NCBI RefSeq assembly: GCF_900178005.1
Contig: NZ_FXBS01000006.1
Coordinates: forward strand, 310,001 to 374,000
Direction: 5' to 3'
DNA length: 64,000 bases
Origin: Tuberibacillus sp. Marseille-P3662
GTDB lineage: Bacteria > Bacillota > Bacilli > Bacillales > Sporolactobacillaceae
In this document: piece after piece, positions 44,626 through 54,078 of the stretch
Numbering within the stretch: the first letter of the stretch is position 1
How the letters are laid out: each line of letters begins with the position of its first letter
The notes under the pieces: generated by a model
Databases searched by the model: none
The model's input: the letters and a program-made list of their open reading frames with translations, nothing else
Told to the model about the DNA's origin: nothing
Made by a program: the position numbers and the translations under genes

Positions 44626-44654
44626 TTGATTTTTACCCATAAACTAGCTATAAT
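44626..44654 (+). promoter_or_regulatory. sigma-A promoter of the thrS leader
   Basis: TTGATT (44626-44631), a 17-base spacer and consensus TATAAT (44649-44654), just upstream of the T-box. Confidence 0.8.
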
Positions 44655-44662
44655 AGCTAACA

Positions 44663-44929
44663 TAATTAATGAAGATGACGAACAACTTTGATGAGGACAC
44701 GGGCTTTTCAGGAATGGTCACTTTCAGAGAGGAAAGGCATGGCTGTAACCTTTCCATTGACCGAGTTAAGCTTACCACCTCTGAGTTGTGATGGTGAATC
44801 AAAGTAGCTGTCAACGGTTGGTAACCGTTAACGCATACCGACTGAGGTGTCGCAGGGTGTACCCCCTGCGAAACTGAGGGTGGAACCGCGAGTAAAGTAC
44901 TCGTCCCTTTTTTTGGGACGGGTGTTTTT
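44663..44929 (+). promoter_or_regulatory. T-box leader controlling thrS
   Basis: The conserved T-box sequence GGGTGGAACCGCG is at 44878-44890, followed by a terminator (ACTCGTCCC pairing with GGGACGGGT, then GTTTTT). Upstream lies a structured stem I region, with ACAACT near 44680 able to pair with AGTTGT near 44785. ACC at 44774-44776, followed by A, is the likely threonine specifier, but I could not fold the RNA to confirm it. Uncharged tRNA-Thr would favour readthrough into thrS. Confidence 0.92.
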
Positions 44930-45066
44930 ATTTTGGGATGAGGTATGAGATGAAGACTTTACCAAAAGGGTGTTTTCTAAAAGATTATTGCTTTTGCATG
45001 GAGCAAAAAATAACAACAGTCTATACGAAAGCAGCCTACGAAAAAATAGTTAAAGGAGTGACACCC

Positions 45067-47001
45067 ATGGCTGATATTGTACAGATGACTTTCCCCGATG
45101 GCACTGTTAAAGAATTTTCACAAGGGGTGACAATCGAGGATATTGCTGGATCGATCAGTTCCGGTTTGAAAAAACAAGCAATGGCTGGAAAATTTAACGG
45201 CGAACTCGTTGATTTAAAGCGTGAGTTAAATGAAGACGGTACCGTCGAAATTCTAAAAGCCGATACTCCTGAAGCAATGGATATCCTGAGACATACCACA
45301 ACACATGTCATGGCGCAGGCGTTAAAACGTTTATACAAAAACGTGAAGTTTGGCGTGGGCCCCGTCATTGAGGAAGGCTTCTACTATGATGTGGATATGT
45401 CCGTCTCCTTGTCAGACGAGGACTTAGAAAAAGTCGAAAAGGAAATGCAAGCGATCATTGATGAGGATTTGCCGATTACCCGTGAAGTCGTCACGAAGGA
45501 AGAAGCGATCCAACTATATAAAGACATCGGTGATGGTTTCAAACTGGAATTAATTGAGGATATTCCTGATGGTGAGGTGTTGACGCTTTATCGACAAGGC
45601 GAATTCGTCGATCTATGTCGCGGGCCCCATTTGCCGTCAACAGGTAAAATCAAAGCCTTTAAACTATTGAGTGTTTCCGGCGCCTATTGGCGGGGTGACA
45701 GTGATAATCAAATGTTACAGCGTGTTTACGGCACTGCGTTTCCGAAGAAAAAGCAGTTAGACGAGCACTTGCATCTCTTGGAGGAACGCAAGGAACGCGA
45801 CCACCGGAAATTAGGTAAGGAATTGGATCTGTTTACGGTATCACCTGAGATCGGACAAGGCTTGCCAGTCTGGTTACCAAAAGGGGCGACGATTCGTCGG
45901 ACGATCGAACGTTATATCGTTGACCGGGAAGAAGCTCACGGTTATGAGCACGTCTACACCGCTAATCTAGCGAATGTTGACTTATATAAAACAAGCGGTC
46001 ATTGGGATCACTATCAAGACGATATGTACCCGACAATGACCATCGATAATGAAGAGCTTGTTCTCAGACCGATGAACTGCCCGCATCATATGCATGTGTA
46101 TAAGCATAAACTGCACAGTTATCGCGATCTTCCGGTTCGAATCGCCGAACTTGGTACCCAATATCGCTATGAAATGTCCGGAGCTTTGGCAGGTCTCCAA
46201 CGGGTTCGCGCGATGACGCTAAATGACGCCCATTTGTTCGTCCGACCTGACCAGTTAAAGCAAGAGTTCATTAATGTTGTGAATCTTGTTCAAGACGTCT
46301 ATAAGGATTTCGGTATCGATGACTATTACTTCCGGCTATCCTATCGTGACCCTGAAAATAAAGAGAAATATGTAGATAAGGATGACATGTGGGAAAAAGC
46401 ACAAGGCTTACTACGGGAAACGATGGAAGAGATGAACCTTGAATTTGTTGAAGCGGAAGGAGAAGCGGCTTTTTATGGACCGAAATTGGACGTTCAAGTT
46501 CGGACGGCTCTAGGCCGAGACGAAACATTGTCCACCGTACAAATGGACTTCCACTTACCGGAAAGATTTGATCTTACTTACGTAGGAGAAGACGGTGGAC
46601 AGCACCGCCCAGTTGTCATTCACCGTGGTGTTGTATCAACCATGGAACGCTTTATCGCATTCTTGATAGAACAATATAAAGGAGCCTTCCCGACATGGCT
46701 CGCTCCTGTTCAAGCGAAGGTGATTCCTGTTGCGGACGTTCACCATGATTATGCCGATCATGTTACGCAAGCGTTGAAGGAAGCAGGTGTCAGGGTCGAA
46801 ACCGATCATCGTAACGAAAAGATTGGTTACAAAATCCGAGAAGCTCAGACCCAAAAAGTGCCGTTCATGCTCGTCGTCGGTGACAAAGAAATCGAAAATG
46901 ATGCTGTTAACGTCCGCCGTTACGGTGAACAAAACTCCGAGACTGTGCCATTTGCCGATTTCAAGCAGCAACTGACGCAAGCCATTCAAGATAAGCAATA
47001 G
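45067..47001 (+). CDS. thrS: threonyl-tRNA synthetase
   Basis: A 644-residue class II synthetase: TGS domain (1-65), editing domain with the [14 protein letters not shown] motif, catalytic core with zinc ligands (cysteine in [13 protein letters not shown], plus downstream histidines), motif 2 around [15 protein letters not shown] and a C-terminal anticodon-binding domain. It charges tRNA-Thr. ATG 45067 is preceded by AAAGGAG and gives the usual N-terminus ([12 protein letters not shown]); upstream in-frame codons belong to the leader. Confidence 0.97.
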   Translation: MADIVQMTFPDGTVKEFSQGVTIEDIAGSISSGLKKQAMAGKFNGELVDLKRELNEDGTVEILKADTPEAMDILRHTTTHVMAQALKRLYKNVKFGVGPVIEEGFYYDVDMSVSLSDEDLEKVEKEMQAIIDEDLPITREVVTKEEAIQLYKDIGDGFKLELIEDIPDGEVLTLYRQGEFVDLCRGPHLPSTGKIKAFKLLSVSGAYWRGDSDNQMLQRVYGTAFPKKKQLDEHLHLLEERKERDHRKLGKELDLFTVSPEIGQGLPVWLPKGATIRRTIERYIVDREEAHGYEHVYTANLANVDLYKTSGHWDHYQDDMYPTMTIDNEELVLRPMNCPHHMHVYKHKLHSYRDLPVRIAELGTQYRYEMSGALAGLQRVRAMTLNDAHLFVRPDQLKQEFINVVNLVQDVYKDFGIDDYYFRLSYRDPENKEKYVDKDDMWEKAQGLLRETMEEMNLEFVEAEGEAAFYGPKLDVQVRTALGRDETLSTVQMDFHLPERFDLTYVGEDGGQHRPVVIHRGVVSTMERFIAFLIEQYKGAFPTWLAPVQAKVIPVADVHHDYADHVTQALKEAGVRVETDHRNEKIGYKIREAQTQKVPFMLVVGDKEIENDAVNVRRYGEQNSETVPFADFKQQLTQAIQDKQ

Positions 47002-47010
47002 ATAAATCCA

Positions 47011-47059
47011 AAAAACCCGATGCTGATGGTCGCTTTGACGATCGGTGTTGGGTTTTTTT
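47011..47059 (+). terminator. terminator after thrS
   Basis: A long imperfect stem (AAAACCCGATGCTGATGGTCG against CGATCGGTGTTGGGTTTT) followed by T7. Confidence 0.85.
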
Positions 47060-47156
47060 GTACATTTTAAAAGTGGCAATATTAAGAACATTAAAATGGA
47101 CGACCAATCATAGGATGAATAAATGTATCATTTGCAACCTAGAGGAGGTTTTTAAG

Positions 47157-48140
47157 ATGACAAATACGATCAATACGGTAACAGGTCCCATTTCTACAGA
47201 AGAACTCGGAAAAACGATGATGCACGAACATTTTGTGTTTGGCTACCCTGGCTTTCAAGGTGATGTAACACTTGGAGGGTTTGACAGGAAGGAAGCTCTT
47301 CAAATTGGAATTGATGTGGCGGAGCGTTTACAAGCACATGGTGTTAAAACGGTTGTTGATCCGACCCCTAACGAATGCGGCCGTAGCCCTGAAATTTTGA
47401 AAGCGATATCAGAACAAACCGGTATGCAAATTATTTGTGCGACCGGATACTATTATGAAGGGGAAGGGGCTCCACCGTATTTTAAATTTCGCAGTACATT
47501 AGGAGATGCTGAAGAGGAAATTTATGAAATGTATATGAAAGAGATTAACGATGGGATAGCTGGTACCGGAATCAAGCCAGGAATCATCAAGCTCGGTTCA
47601 AGCAAAGATAAAATCACAGATTATGAACAAATGTTTTTCCGCCAAGCTGCGCGTGTTCAAAAAGAAACAGGTATCACGATTTTAACCCATACACAAGAAG
47701 GAACGATGGGGCCTGAACAGGCGGATTTCCTTATTGAACACGGCGCAGACCCAAGTCGAATTCTGATCGGTCATATGGATGGCAACACTGATGTGTCGTA
47801 TCATTTGCAAACACTTGAAAAGGGCGTTTCAATCGGATTTGATCGCTTCGGTCTACAGGTATTGGCAGGTTGCCCGATGGACTCGATGCGTGAAGCCGTT
47901 TTGATTGGGCTTATTGGCATGGGATATGGGGATCAAATTATGCTGTCACATGATACGGTCAACTGCTGGTGTGGGAGACCATTGGATATGGATGAAGACG
48001 CACAGAATCTAACGTCCACATGGCATCCAACCCATATTTTTGACAGTGTCATACCGGTATTGAAAGAAGCGGGTATTACAGATGAGCTAATTGAATCAAT
48101 CTTTATTGAAAATCCAAAACGTGTTTTTGGCGGCGTGTAA
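47157..48140 (+). CDS. phosphotriesterase-family amidohydrolase
   Basis: A 327-residue TIM-barrel protein of the phosphotriesterase family. Metal ligands are visible in order: HEH in MMHEHFVF, the probable carbamylated lysine in GIIKLGSS, histidines in LTHTQEG and GHMDGN, and aspartate in LSHDTVNC. Relatives are phosphotriesterases, lactonases and proteins of unknown activity, so hydrolysis of a lactone or ester is likely but unproven. AGGAGG precedes ATG 47157. It begins an accessory operon with a carboxyltransferase and an acyl-CoA ligase, suggesting catabolism of an organic acid or lactone. Confidence 0.85.
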   Translation: MTNTINTVTGPISTEELGKTMMHEHFVFGYPGFQGDVTLGGFDRKEALQIGIDVAERLQAHGVKTVVDPTPNECGRSPEILKAISEQTGMQIICATGYYYEGEGAPPYFKFRSTLGDAEEEIYEMYMKEINDGIAGTGIKPGIIKLGSSKDKITDYEQMFFRQAARVQKETGITILTHTQEGTMGPEQADFLIEHGADPSRILIGHMDGNTDVSYHLQTLEKGVSIGFDRFGLQVLAGCPMDSMREAVLIGLIGMGYGDQIMLSHDTVNCWCGRPLDMDEDAQNLTSTWHPTHIFDSVIPVLKEAGITDELIESIFIENPKRVFGGV

Positions 48141-48264
48141 GTCCATTGTAGTGGCGTTGGAGGCATGGCAGAGCAACAGAAGAGCTCTTGAAGATTGTAA
48201 GGAGGGGGTTTAACACTATAATCTTCGTAATCATCTGCTAGTCATTCATGAAGGGGGAATGCAA

Positions 48265-49803
48265 TTGGAATCGTTCATCAAAGACCTAGAACAGCGAAAA
48301 CAAACGGCGGAAATGATGGGTGGCGAAACAAAGGTTCGCAATCACCGCAATGCCGGATTTTTAACGGCGAGAGAACGTATCGATAAACTTCTTGATCGTG
48401 ATTCATTTCTCGAAATGGGTAAGTTAAATCATTCAGAATTTCTAGGTGCTGAAAACAAAAGTGCTGCAGATGGCGTCATTGCTGGAATTGGAGAAATTGA
48501 CGGCCGGCCTGTGGTCGTTTCGGCAATTGATAAGACCGTTTTTGCAGGCACTGAGGGCTCCGTTCATATGAGAAAGGTAAAAAAGGTCCATGAATATGCC
48601 GTGAAAAGAGGGTTCCCGATTTTCAATCTTGGAGAAGGCGGCGGTCTACGTATGCCGGATGGAATGGGGTCCGACGGCATCAGTGATAAAATGATGCCGA
48701 TGAATTTGCTTCTTCATGAGCGTCAGGTCCCGCTTATTTCAAGCATCATGGGTGATAGTTATGGGGGGCCAACATGGTTTGCGGTGTCGTCCGATTTTGT
48801 TACACAGGTCAAAGGTACATCAATGGCCGTGGCAGGTCCAAGAATGCTAGAGATGGCGACTGGTGAAAAAGTGGACTCGCAAGAGCTTGGTGGTTGGAAA
48901 CTCCATGCTGAAGAAACGGGTCAGGTCGACCATTGCGCAGAAAGTGAAGAAGAGTGCCTCGAAACTATGAAACAATTCTTTAGTTATTTGCCGCAAAATG
49001 CTGATGAAGAACCGCCATTCCAAGCAACTGCCGATGATCCTAATCGGTCCATTGAAGAGGCGGTCAACATCGTTCCGACAAAACGAACCCGGGCATACAA
49101 CATGAAAAAGTTAATCAAGCTGATTGTTGATGATGGGGAATTTTTTGAGTTGAAGCCATCTTTTGGCGAGGCGTTAATTACCGGCCTTGGAAGATTGAAT
49201 GGTAGAGTGGTTGGCATCATGGCTAATCAACCGATGAAGTATGCTGGAGCAGCAGGCACTCAGGAGTGTGACAAGGCGACAGAATTCATTTGTTTATGCG
49301 ATTCGTATCACATCCCTTTATTATTCTTGCACGATATTCCAGGATTTCGAGTCGGAAGTATAGGGGAGCAGCAAAGGATTCCGACGAAAATCATGGTATG
49401 GAACCAAGCATTGGCGCGGTCAACCGTTCCAAAGATTTCAGTCATCGTTCGTAAAAGTATTGGTGCCGCCTACGGGAATATGTGTGGACCTGGTATGGGA
49501 GCTGATTTCATTGTGGCCTGGCCGACAGCTGAAATCAATTTTACTGGACCTGAAGTTGGTGTGAATGTTGTCTATGGGCGTCAATTAATGGAGGCAGAAA
49601 ACCCGCAAGAGCAAAGAATGAAAATGATCGACCAATGGGCGTTTGACAGCTCACCTTACAATGCTGCGGGTAAACATTTGATTGATGATGTCATCGACCC
49701 GCGTGACACACGAAAATTTCTCTGCCAAACGCTTGACTATACATGTATGAAGAATGGATCAAAAAGTAAACGACGGCTTGCAGGTTGGCCGACGGGGTAT
49801 TAA
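48265..49803 (+). CDS. acyl-CoA carboxylase carboxyltransferase (propionyl-CoA carboxylase beta-like)
   Basis: About 512 residues with two crotonase-type halves. The first half has ERIDKLLDRDSFLEMG, ADGVIAGIGEIDGRP, TVFAGTEGSVHMRKV and GEGGGLRMPDG; the second has MKYAGAAGTQECDKATEFI, LHDIPGFRVG and SIGAAYGNMCGPG. This is the carboxyltransferase of biotin-dependent acyl-CoA carboxylases or decarboxylases. No biotin carboxylase or biotinyl carrier is nearby. The start is uncertain: TTG 48265 has GGGGG seven bases upstream, while ATG 48259 is too close. The operon context differs from accDA and points to catabolism. Confidence 0.85.
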   Translation: MESFIKDLEQRKQTAEMMGGETKVRNHRNAGFLTARERIDKLLDRDSFLEMGKLNHSEFLGAENKSAADGVIAGIGEIDGRPVVVSAIDKTVFAGTEGSVHMRKVKKVHEYAVKRGFPIFNLGEGGGLRMPDGMGSDGISDKMMPMNLLLHERQVPLISSIMGDSYGGPTWFAVSSDFVTQVKGTSMAVAGPRMLEMATGEKVDSQELGGWKLHAEETGQVDHCAESEEECLETMKQFFSYLPQNADEEPPFQATADDPNRSIEEAVNIVPTKRTRAYNMKKLIKLIVDDGEFFELKPSFGEALITGLGRLNGRVVGIMANQPMKYAGAAGTQECDKATEFICLCDSYHIPLLFLHDIPGFRVGSIGEQQRIPTKIMVWNQALARSTVPKISVIVRKSIGAAYGNMCGPGMGADFIVAWPTAEINFTGPEVGVNVVYGRQLMEAENPQEQRMKMIDQWAFDSSPYNAAGKHLIDDVIDPRDTRKFLCQTLDYTCMKNGSKSKRRLAGWPTGY

Positions 49804-49822
49804 TAATAGGGGGAGGATAAAT

Positions 49823-51475
49823 GTGGAAAGCATTTGGATGAAGCATTGGCCGGAAAATATCCCGAAGCAATTGACATTTCGAAATGGCGAAAAACCTCTA
49901 CACGAGTACCTAAGCGATCATGCAAAAACAATCCCTGAAAAAACAGCTTACATTTTTTACGGTAAGGAAATCACCTGGAAGGACCTTAATCAATATTCTG
50001 ACCGTCTTGCAAACTATTTTATTTCAAGAAAAATTATAAAAGGTGATCGTATAGCCTTGTTTTTACAAAACAGTCCGCAATATATCATTGCTCACTACGC
50101 CATACAAAAAATTGGTGCAGTTGTTGTTCCAATCAGCCCGATGAACAAAGAGGCAGAACTTGAATATATGATTAATGAGATCGGCATTAAAGCAATTGTT
50201 TCCGGTGATGAACTATATCCGCTACTTGAGAATGTGAAGGAAAACACACCGACATTAGCATTTGCAGTTACGACGAATTATGCCGACTTTCTTCCTGAAC
50301 AACCAGTGTTACCAATTCCTGATGAACTGAAATTGAAAAAGAAAGTCTATCAACAGGTTGACGATTTATTCACTATTTTTAAAGAATATGACGATAATGT
50401 TAAATCGCAAACGTTTGATATTTGGGAAGATGTTTCCTTAATGGTGTTCACGTCGGGAACGACAGGCAGACCGAAAGCAGCAATGTTAACTTATGGAAAC
50501 GCCCTTTTTAAAACGGCCGCTTCATTCCACGCAAATGAACTGAATACAGTTGATTGCTCACTTGCGGCTGCGCCGCTGTCTCACATTGCCGGAATGGTGA
50601 TGGGGGTGAATCTCCCGGTGTATAGCGGAGGGACGAGTGTTCTTTTAACTCGTTTTGATCCACTGGCTTCAATTGATGCAATCGAAACATACAAGTGCCA
50701 AACTTGGTACAGCGTGGCCCCAATGAATGCTGCGATTCTCAATACGCCTGGTGTTGAAAAGCGAGATTTAACATCACTAAGAACGAATATGGCGACAAGC
50801 TTTGGCATGAATGTCACTGAAAAGATGGCCACACAATGGGGCGAAATTACAGACGGCTGCAAGTTATATGAAGCAGCTTACGGACTAAGCGAAACCCATA
50901 CATGTGATACGTTCATGCCAGCTGATAACATCCATTTCGGTACATGTGGCATCCCAACTTACGATACAGATGTTCGAATTGTCGATTTGGATAGTGGTAA
51001 TGAACTGCCCCCTGGTAAAGAAGGTGAGATCGTCATCAAAAATCCCGGTGTTTTTAAAGGTTATTGGAATCGTCCTGATGCGACAGAAGCAACACTCCAG
51101 AATGGTTGGGTATTCACGGGCGATATCGGTTTCATTAGCAATGAAGGCTATTTAAATTTTGTCGGTAGGGTAAAAGAAATGATTAAATCTTCCGGTTACA
51201 GTATTTTTCCGGAGGACGTTGAAGCCCTGTTAATGAACTGCGACGCTGTTGAACAGGTTGCAGTCATCGGGGTTACCGAAGAAAAAAGAGGTGAAAGTGT
51301 AAAGGCGTTTATCGTCTTAAAGGATAGGTACAAAGGAAAGGTTCTCAAAGAAGATATTATTAACTGGGCGAAGGCAAATATGGCAGCTTATAAATACCCA
51401 CGTACTGTTGAATTTCGGGAGCAATTACCTACCACGAGCTCAGGTAAAGTGCTACGCAGACTGTTAAAAGAATAA
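49823..51475 (+). CDS. acyl-CoA ligase / AMP-binding enzyme
   Basis: A 550-residue ANL-superfamily enzyme. Motifs: MVFTSGTTGRPKAAMLTYGN (P-loop), the YEAAYGLSET segment, the ATP/ribose-binding VFTGDIGFISNEGYLNFVGR hinge region and the catalytic lysine in TTSSGKVLRR. It activates a carboxylic acid through an acyl-AMP to the CoA thioester. GTG 49823 is chosen because GGGGGAGG lies six bases upstream; the ATG at 49821 is in another frame with an early stop. It would supply the acyl-CoA substrate for the preceding carboxyltransferase. Confidence 0.88.
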   Translation: MESIWMKHWPENIPKQLTFRNGEKPLHEYLSDHAKTIPEKTAYIFYGKEITWKDLNQYSDRLANYFISRKIIKGDRIALFLQNSPQYIIAHYAIQKIGAVVVPISPMNKEAELEYMINEIGIKAIVSGDELYPLLENVKENTPTLAFAVTTNYADFLPEQPVLPIPDELKLKKKVYQQVDDLFTIFKEYDDNVKSQTFDIWEDVSLMVFTSGTTGRPKAAMLTYGNALFKTAASFHANELNTVDCSLAAAPLSHIAGMVMGVNLPVYSGGTSVLLTRFDPLASIDAIETYKCQTWYSVAPMNAAILNTPGVEKRDLTSLRTNMATSFGMNVTEKMATQWGEITDGCKLYEAAYGLSETHTCDTFMPADNIHFGTCGIPTYDTDVRIVDLDSGNELPPGKEGEIVIKNPGVFKGYWNRPDATEATLQNGWVFTGDIGFISNEGYLNFVGRVKEMIKSSGYSIFPEDVEALLMNCDAVEQVAVIGVTEEKRGESVKAFIVLKDRYKGKVLKEDIINWAKANMAAYKYPRTVEFREQLPTTSSGKVLRRLLKE

Positions 51476-51515
51476 AGGGCTGATGTAAGCCATTTGTCCG
51501 TTTTTTTATGAAAGC

Positions 51516-51545
51516 TTGACATAATCTATTCCCATTTTGTATACT
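51516..51545 (+). promoter_or_regulatory. sigma-A promoter of the infC operon
   Basis: Consensus TTGACA (51516-51521) and TATACT (51540-51545) with an 18-base spacer. Confidence 0.8.
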
Positions 51546-51551
51546 GTAACA

Positions 51552-51692
51552 AGTGATTTAAATTAAATAGTGCGAGCAAAAGTAGAGGCGCCCAGCTTCT
51601 CACCTGATTGACGCCATTGGCTGTTGACTGGTCTGACAAGAATGTATGAGTGATCAATAGAAGTGTGGGCGATGTGTGCCCACGCTTTTTTT
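51552..51692 (+). ncRNA. L20-type autoregulatory leader of infC-rpmI-rplT
   Basis: About 140 bases of transcribed leader ending in a strong terminator (AGTGTGGGC at 51662-51670 pairs with GCCCACGCT at 51678-51686, then T7), placed as in the B. subtilis infC operon, where L20 binding promotes premature termination. The L20-binding fold itself was not verified. Confidence 0.75.
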
Positions 51693-51765
51693 ATGTTAAA
51701 TGATGAAGCGCGGTCTTCTTGCTCGGCAGATTTACTGTCACAATATTTTTTGGAGGTGGCTTAAT

Positions 51766-52299
51766 ATTAGCAAGAACAATAATAAGAATGACATGATTGT
51801 CAATGATGCGATTCGGGCAAGCAAAGTTCGATTGATCGATCAGAATGGCGACCAAGTCGGTATCAAATCTAAAAATGAAGCACTTGATATGGCTGAAAAT
51901 GTTGAACTCGATCTAGTCATGGTTGCGCCGAATGCGAAGCCGCCGGTATGCCGGATTATGGACTACGGTAAATATCGTTTTGAGCAGCAAAAGCGTGAAA
52001 AAGAAGCGCGTAAAAAACAAAAGGTCATTAACATTAAGGAAATACGTTTAAGTCCAAATATTGAGGAACATGACTTTAACACCAAATTAAAGAATGCCCG
52101 TAAGTTCTTGGATAAAGGTGATAAAGTCAAGGCTTCCATTCGTTTCCGCGGTCGTGCCATTACTCACTCTGAAATAGGACGTGAAGTCTTGGAACGCTTG
52201 GCTAATGAGTGCTCGGATTTAAGTGAGATTGAATCCAAGCCAAAAATGGAAGGTCGTAGTATGTTCCTAACTTTGGCACCTAAGAAAGAGAAGCAATAA
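51766..52299 (+). CDS. infC: translation initiation factor IF-3
   Basis: About 177 residues. The N-terminal domain ([20 protein letters not shown]) and C-terminal domain ([29 protein letters not shown]) are those of IF-3, which discriminates start codons. The start is the rare codon ATT at 51766, eight bases after GGAGGTGG; no ATG, GTG or TTG lies at proper distance. ATT is a known self-regulatory start of infC in several bacteria. It is the first gene of infC-rpmI-rplT. Confidence 0.95.
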   Translation: MSKNNNKNDMIVNDAIRASKVRLIDQNGDQVGIKSKNEALDMAENVELDLVMVAPNAKPPVCRIMDYGKYRFEQQKREKEARKKQKVINIKEIRLSPNIEEHDFNTKLKNARKFLDKGDKVKASIRFRGRAITHSEIGREVLERLANECSDLSEIESKPKMEGRSMFLTLAPKKEKQ

Positions 52300-52330
52300 T
52301 TATACTACCTAGAGACAGGAGGATATCTTT

Positions 52331-52525
52331 ATGCCAAAAATGAAAACTCATAAAGGTGCACAAAAACGTTTTAAGAAAACAGGCAACGGCAAAATCAAGC
52401 GCAACCATGCTTACACAAGCCACTTGTTCCGTAACAAATCGGAAAAGCAAAAGCGGAATCTTCGTCAATCAGCGACGGTTTCCCAGGTTGACCATAAACG
52501 CATCGATAAGCTCATCAACGAATAA
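52331..52525 (+). CDS. rpmI: 50S ribosomal protein L35
   Basis: A 64-residue, very basic L35 ([30 protein letters not shown]). It binds 23S rRNA in the large subunit. CAGGAGG precedes the ATG. It lies between infC and rplT. Confidence 0.98.
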   Translation: MPKMKTHKGAQKRFKKTGNGKIKRNHAYTSHLFRNKSEKQKRNLRQSATVSQVDHKRIDKLINE

Positions 52526-52560
52526 GACATTTTATGAACGGATAACAGGAGGGACCAAAT

Positions 52561-52917
52561 ATGGCACGAGTTAAAGGCGGTTATGTTACACGCCGCAGAC
52601 GTAAAAAGGTATTAAAATTAGCTAAAGGCTATTATGGTGCAAAACACAAACTATTTAAGACAGCACAACAACAAGTTTTTAAATCACTAACTTACGCTTA
52701 CAGAGACCGTCGTCAGCGCAAACGTGATTTCCGTAGACTATGGATCGCTCGTATTAATGCTGCTGCACGTAACAACGGACTTTCCTATAGCCGATTGATG
52801 TATGGTTTGAAACAATCGGGAGTCGATGTTAACCGTAAAATGCTAGCTGACTTGGCTGTTAACGATAAAGAAGCGTTTACTGAATTGGCTAACAAAGCAA
52901 AAACAGCTGTGAAGTAA
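52561..52917 (+). CDS. rplT: 50S ribosomal protein L20
   Basis: A 118-residue L20 ([38 protein letters not shown]). It is an early 23S rRNA assembly protein and the repressor of its own operon through the leader at 51552-51692. CAGGAGG precedes the ATG. A terminator follows. Confidence 0.98.
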   Translation: MARVKGGYVTRRRRKKVLKLAKGYYGAKHKLFKTAQQQVFKSLTYAYRDRRQRKRDFRRLWIARINAAARNNGLSYSRLMYGLKQSGVDVNRKMLADLAVNDKEAFTELANKAKTAVK

Positions 52918-52927
52918 CAGCATTGTT

Positions 52928-52960
52928 ATCGGATCATTCATTAGAATGGTCCGATTTTGT
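52928..52960 (+). terminator. terminator after rplT
   Basis: ATCGGATCATTC pairs with GAATGGTCCGAT (12 bp, one G-U) around ATTA, followed by TTTTGT. Confidence 0.8.
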
Positions 52961-52981
52961 ATTTGTAGAAGGGTGGTCATG

Positions 52982-53260
52982 ATGATCACGTGTGAAGGAA
53001 TCATATGGAGCTACGCAATCATCATCAATCTGATCGGATGGTTGACCGTTCGATCAGACAAGAAACGAGCTATTCGTGGGAAGTGGCGAATTCCCGAGCA
53101 GCGGTTGTGGCTATTGGCTATTGCGGGTGGCGCTTGCGGTGTTTACTGGGCGATGCGTCAATGTCGGCATAAAACACAGAAAACAGCTTTTCGCTATTTC
53201 ATGCCATTGCTACTTGGTTTGTATATCGTCGCTGTTATTTATACTTATTCGAAAAGCTGA
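52982..53260 (+). CDS. ysdA: DUF1294 membrane protein YsdA
   Basis: About 92 residues with three hydrophobic segments (IIWSYAIIINLIGWLTV, LWLLAIAGGACGVYWAM, LLLGLYIVAVIYTY) and the DUF1294 pattern DKKRAIRGKWRIPE followed by GGACGVYWAMR and HKTQKTAF. Function is unknown. ATG 52982 is preferred over 52979 for spacing from GGGTGG. It follows rplT as in B. subtilis and overlaps convergent ysdB by 16 bases. Confidence 0.88.
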   Translation: MITCEGIIWSYAIIINLIGWLTVRSDKKRAIRGKWRIPEQRLWLLAIAGGACGVYWAMRQCRHKTQKTAFRYFMPLLLGLYIVAVIYTYSKS

Positions 53261-53598
53261 TTCATGGGCTCATTCCAGACAATATCAGCTTCAGGGAAAT
53301 GATAATAAAGGTCACGTTCGATAATGAATAAATCATTTTTCGTTAAACCGTCAAGCAAATGTTTTGGCCCTGTGAATGTTATGTCAATTCCGGTAACATG
53401 AAAGGCTGCTTCCATCGCTTCGACGGTCAAATGTCCATCAAACTGAAAATTTTGATAGATGACGGATATATTGTTACCGTTTCGTGTTACTGTGGGATGA
53501 TGGGGATGTGCCACCCGTTGCCTTTGTTTGTATAAATAAAAAGCGTAAATAATACAAACTATGGCTGCAATTAACAAAGCAATTAAGACGAATGTCAT
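53245..53598 (-). CDS. ysdB: YsdB family membrane-anchored protein
   Basis: About 117 residues: an N-terminal transmembrane helix (FVLIALLIAAIVCIIYAFYL) and a cytosolic domain (SVIYQNFQFDGHLTVEAMEA, DLYYHFPEADIVW). This resembles B. subtilis YsdB, described as a sigma-W-pathway protein. ATG 53598 has AGAGGTG at 8 bases. In this genome it is on the minus strand, facing ysdA, with a 16-base overlap of 3' ends. Confidence 0.78.
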   Translation of the reverse strand: MTFVLIALLIAAIVCIIYAFYLYKQRQRVAHPHHPTVTRNGNNISVIYQNFQFDGHLTVEAMEAAFHVTGIDITFTGPKHLLDGLTKNDLFIIERDLYYHFPEADIVWNEPMNQLFE

Positions 53599-53660
53599 GG
53601 TCAAAACACCTCTGTACAGTATACGTCATAGAGAGCAGAAAAGATTCAAAATTTAAGAGT

Positions 53661-54070
53661 ACTTCCCCGCTCCACTAAGTACTACCATATCATTTTAGCA
53701 GGGGAGAGAAGTCAACGTAGTAAAAATGATAACAGAAGGAGCACTTCCCCGCTTCGCTAAGTACTACCATATCATTTTAGCAGGGAAGAGAAGTCAACGT
53801 AGTAAAAATGATAACAGAAGGAGCACTTCCCCGCTTCGCTAAGTACTACCATATCATTTTAACAGGGAAGAGAAGTCAACGTAGTAAAAATGATAACAGA
53901 AGGAGCACTTCCCCGCTCCGCTAAGTACTACCATATCATTTTAGCAGGGAAGAGAAGTCAACGTAGTAAAAATGATAACAGGAGGAGCACTTCCCCGCTC
54001 CGCTAAGTACTACCATATCATTTTAACAGGGAAGAGAAGTCAACGTAGTAAAAATGATAACAGAAGGAGC
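53661..54070 (+). repeat. five exact 82-bp tandem hairpin/SD units upstream of dut
   Basis: Units start ACTTCCCCGC at 53661, 53743, 53825, 53907 and 53989, each exactly 82 bp and nearly identical. Each contains a fold-back (CTTCCC with GGGAAG, GCTAA with TTAGC, loop with TACTACCATATCAT), then GTCAACGTAGTAAAAATGAT and AACAGAAGGAGC. The last AAGGAGC is the ribosome site of the dUTPase. Variation is limited to a few bases (TTCGCT/TCCGCT, TTAGC/TTAAC). There are no spacers and no coding potential, so it is neither CRISPR nor a gene. Confidence 0.92.
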
Positions 54071-54078
54071 TGATATAT

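Noticed and set aside
44938-45066. N-terminal extension of ThrS
   Set aside because: The family starts at MADIVQ-type residues, and AAAGGAG precedes ATG 45067; upstream codons look like leader.
53661-54070. CRISPR array
   Set aside because: The 82-bp units abut without unique spacers, and no cas gene is nearby; it is a plain tandem repeat.
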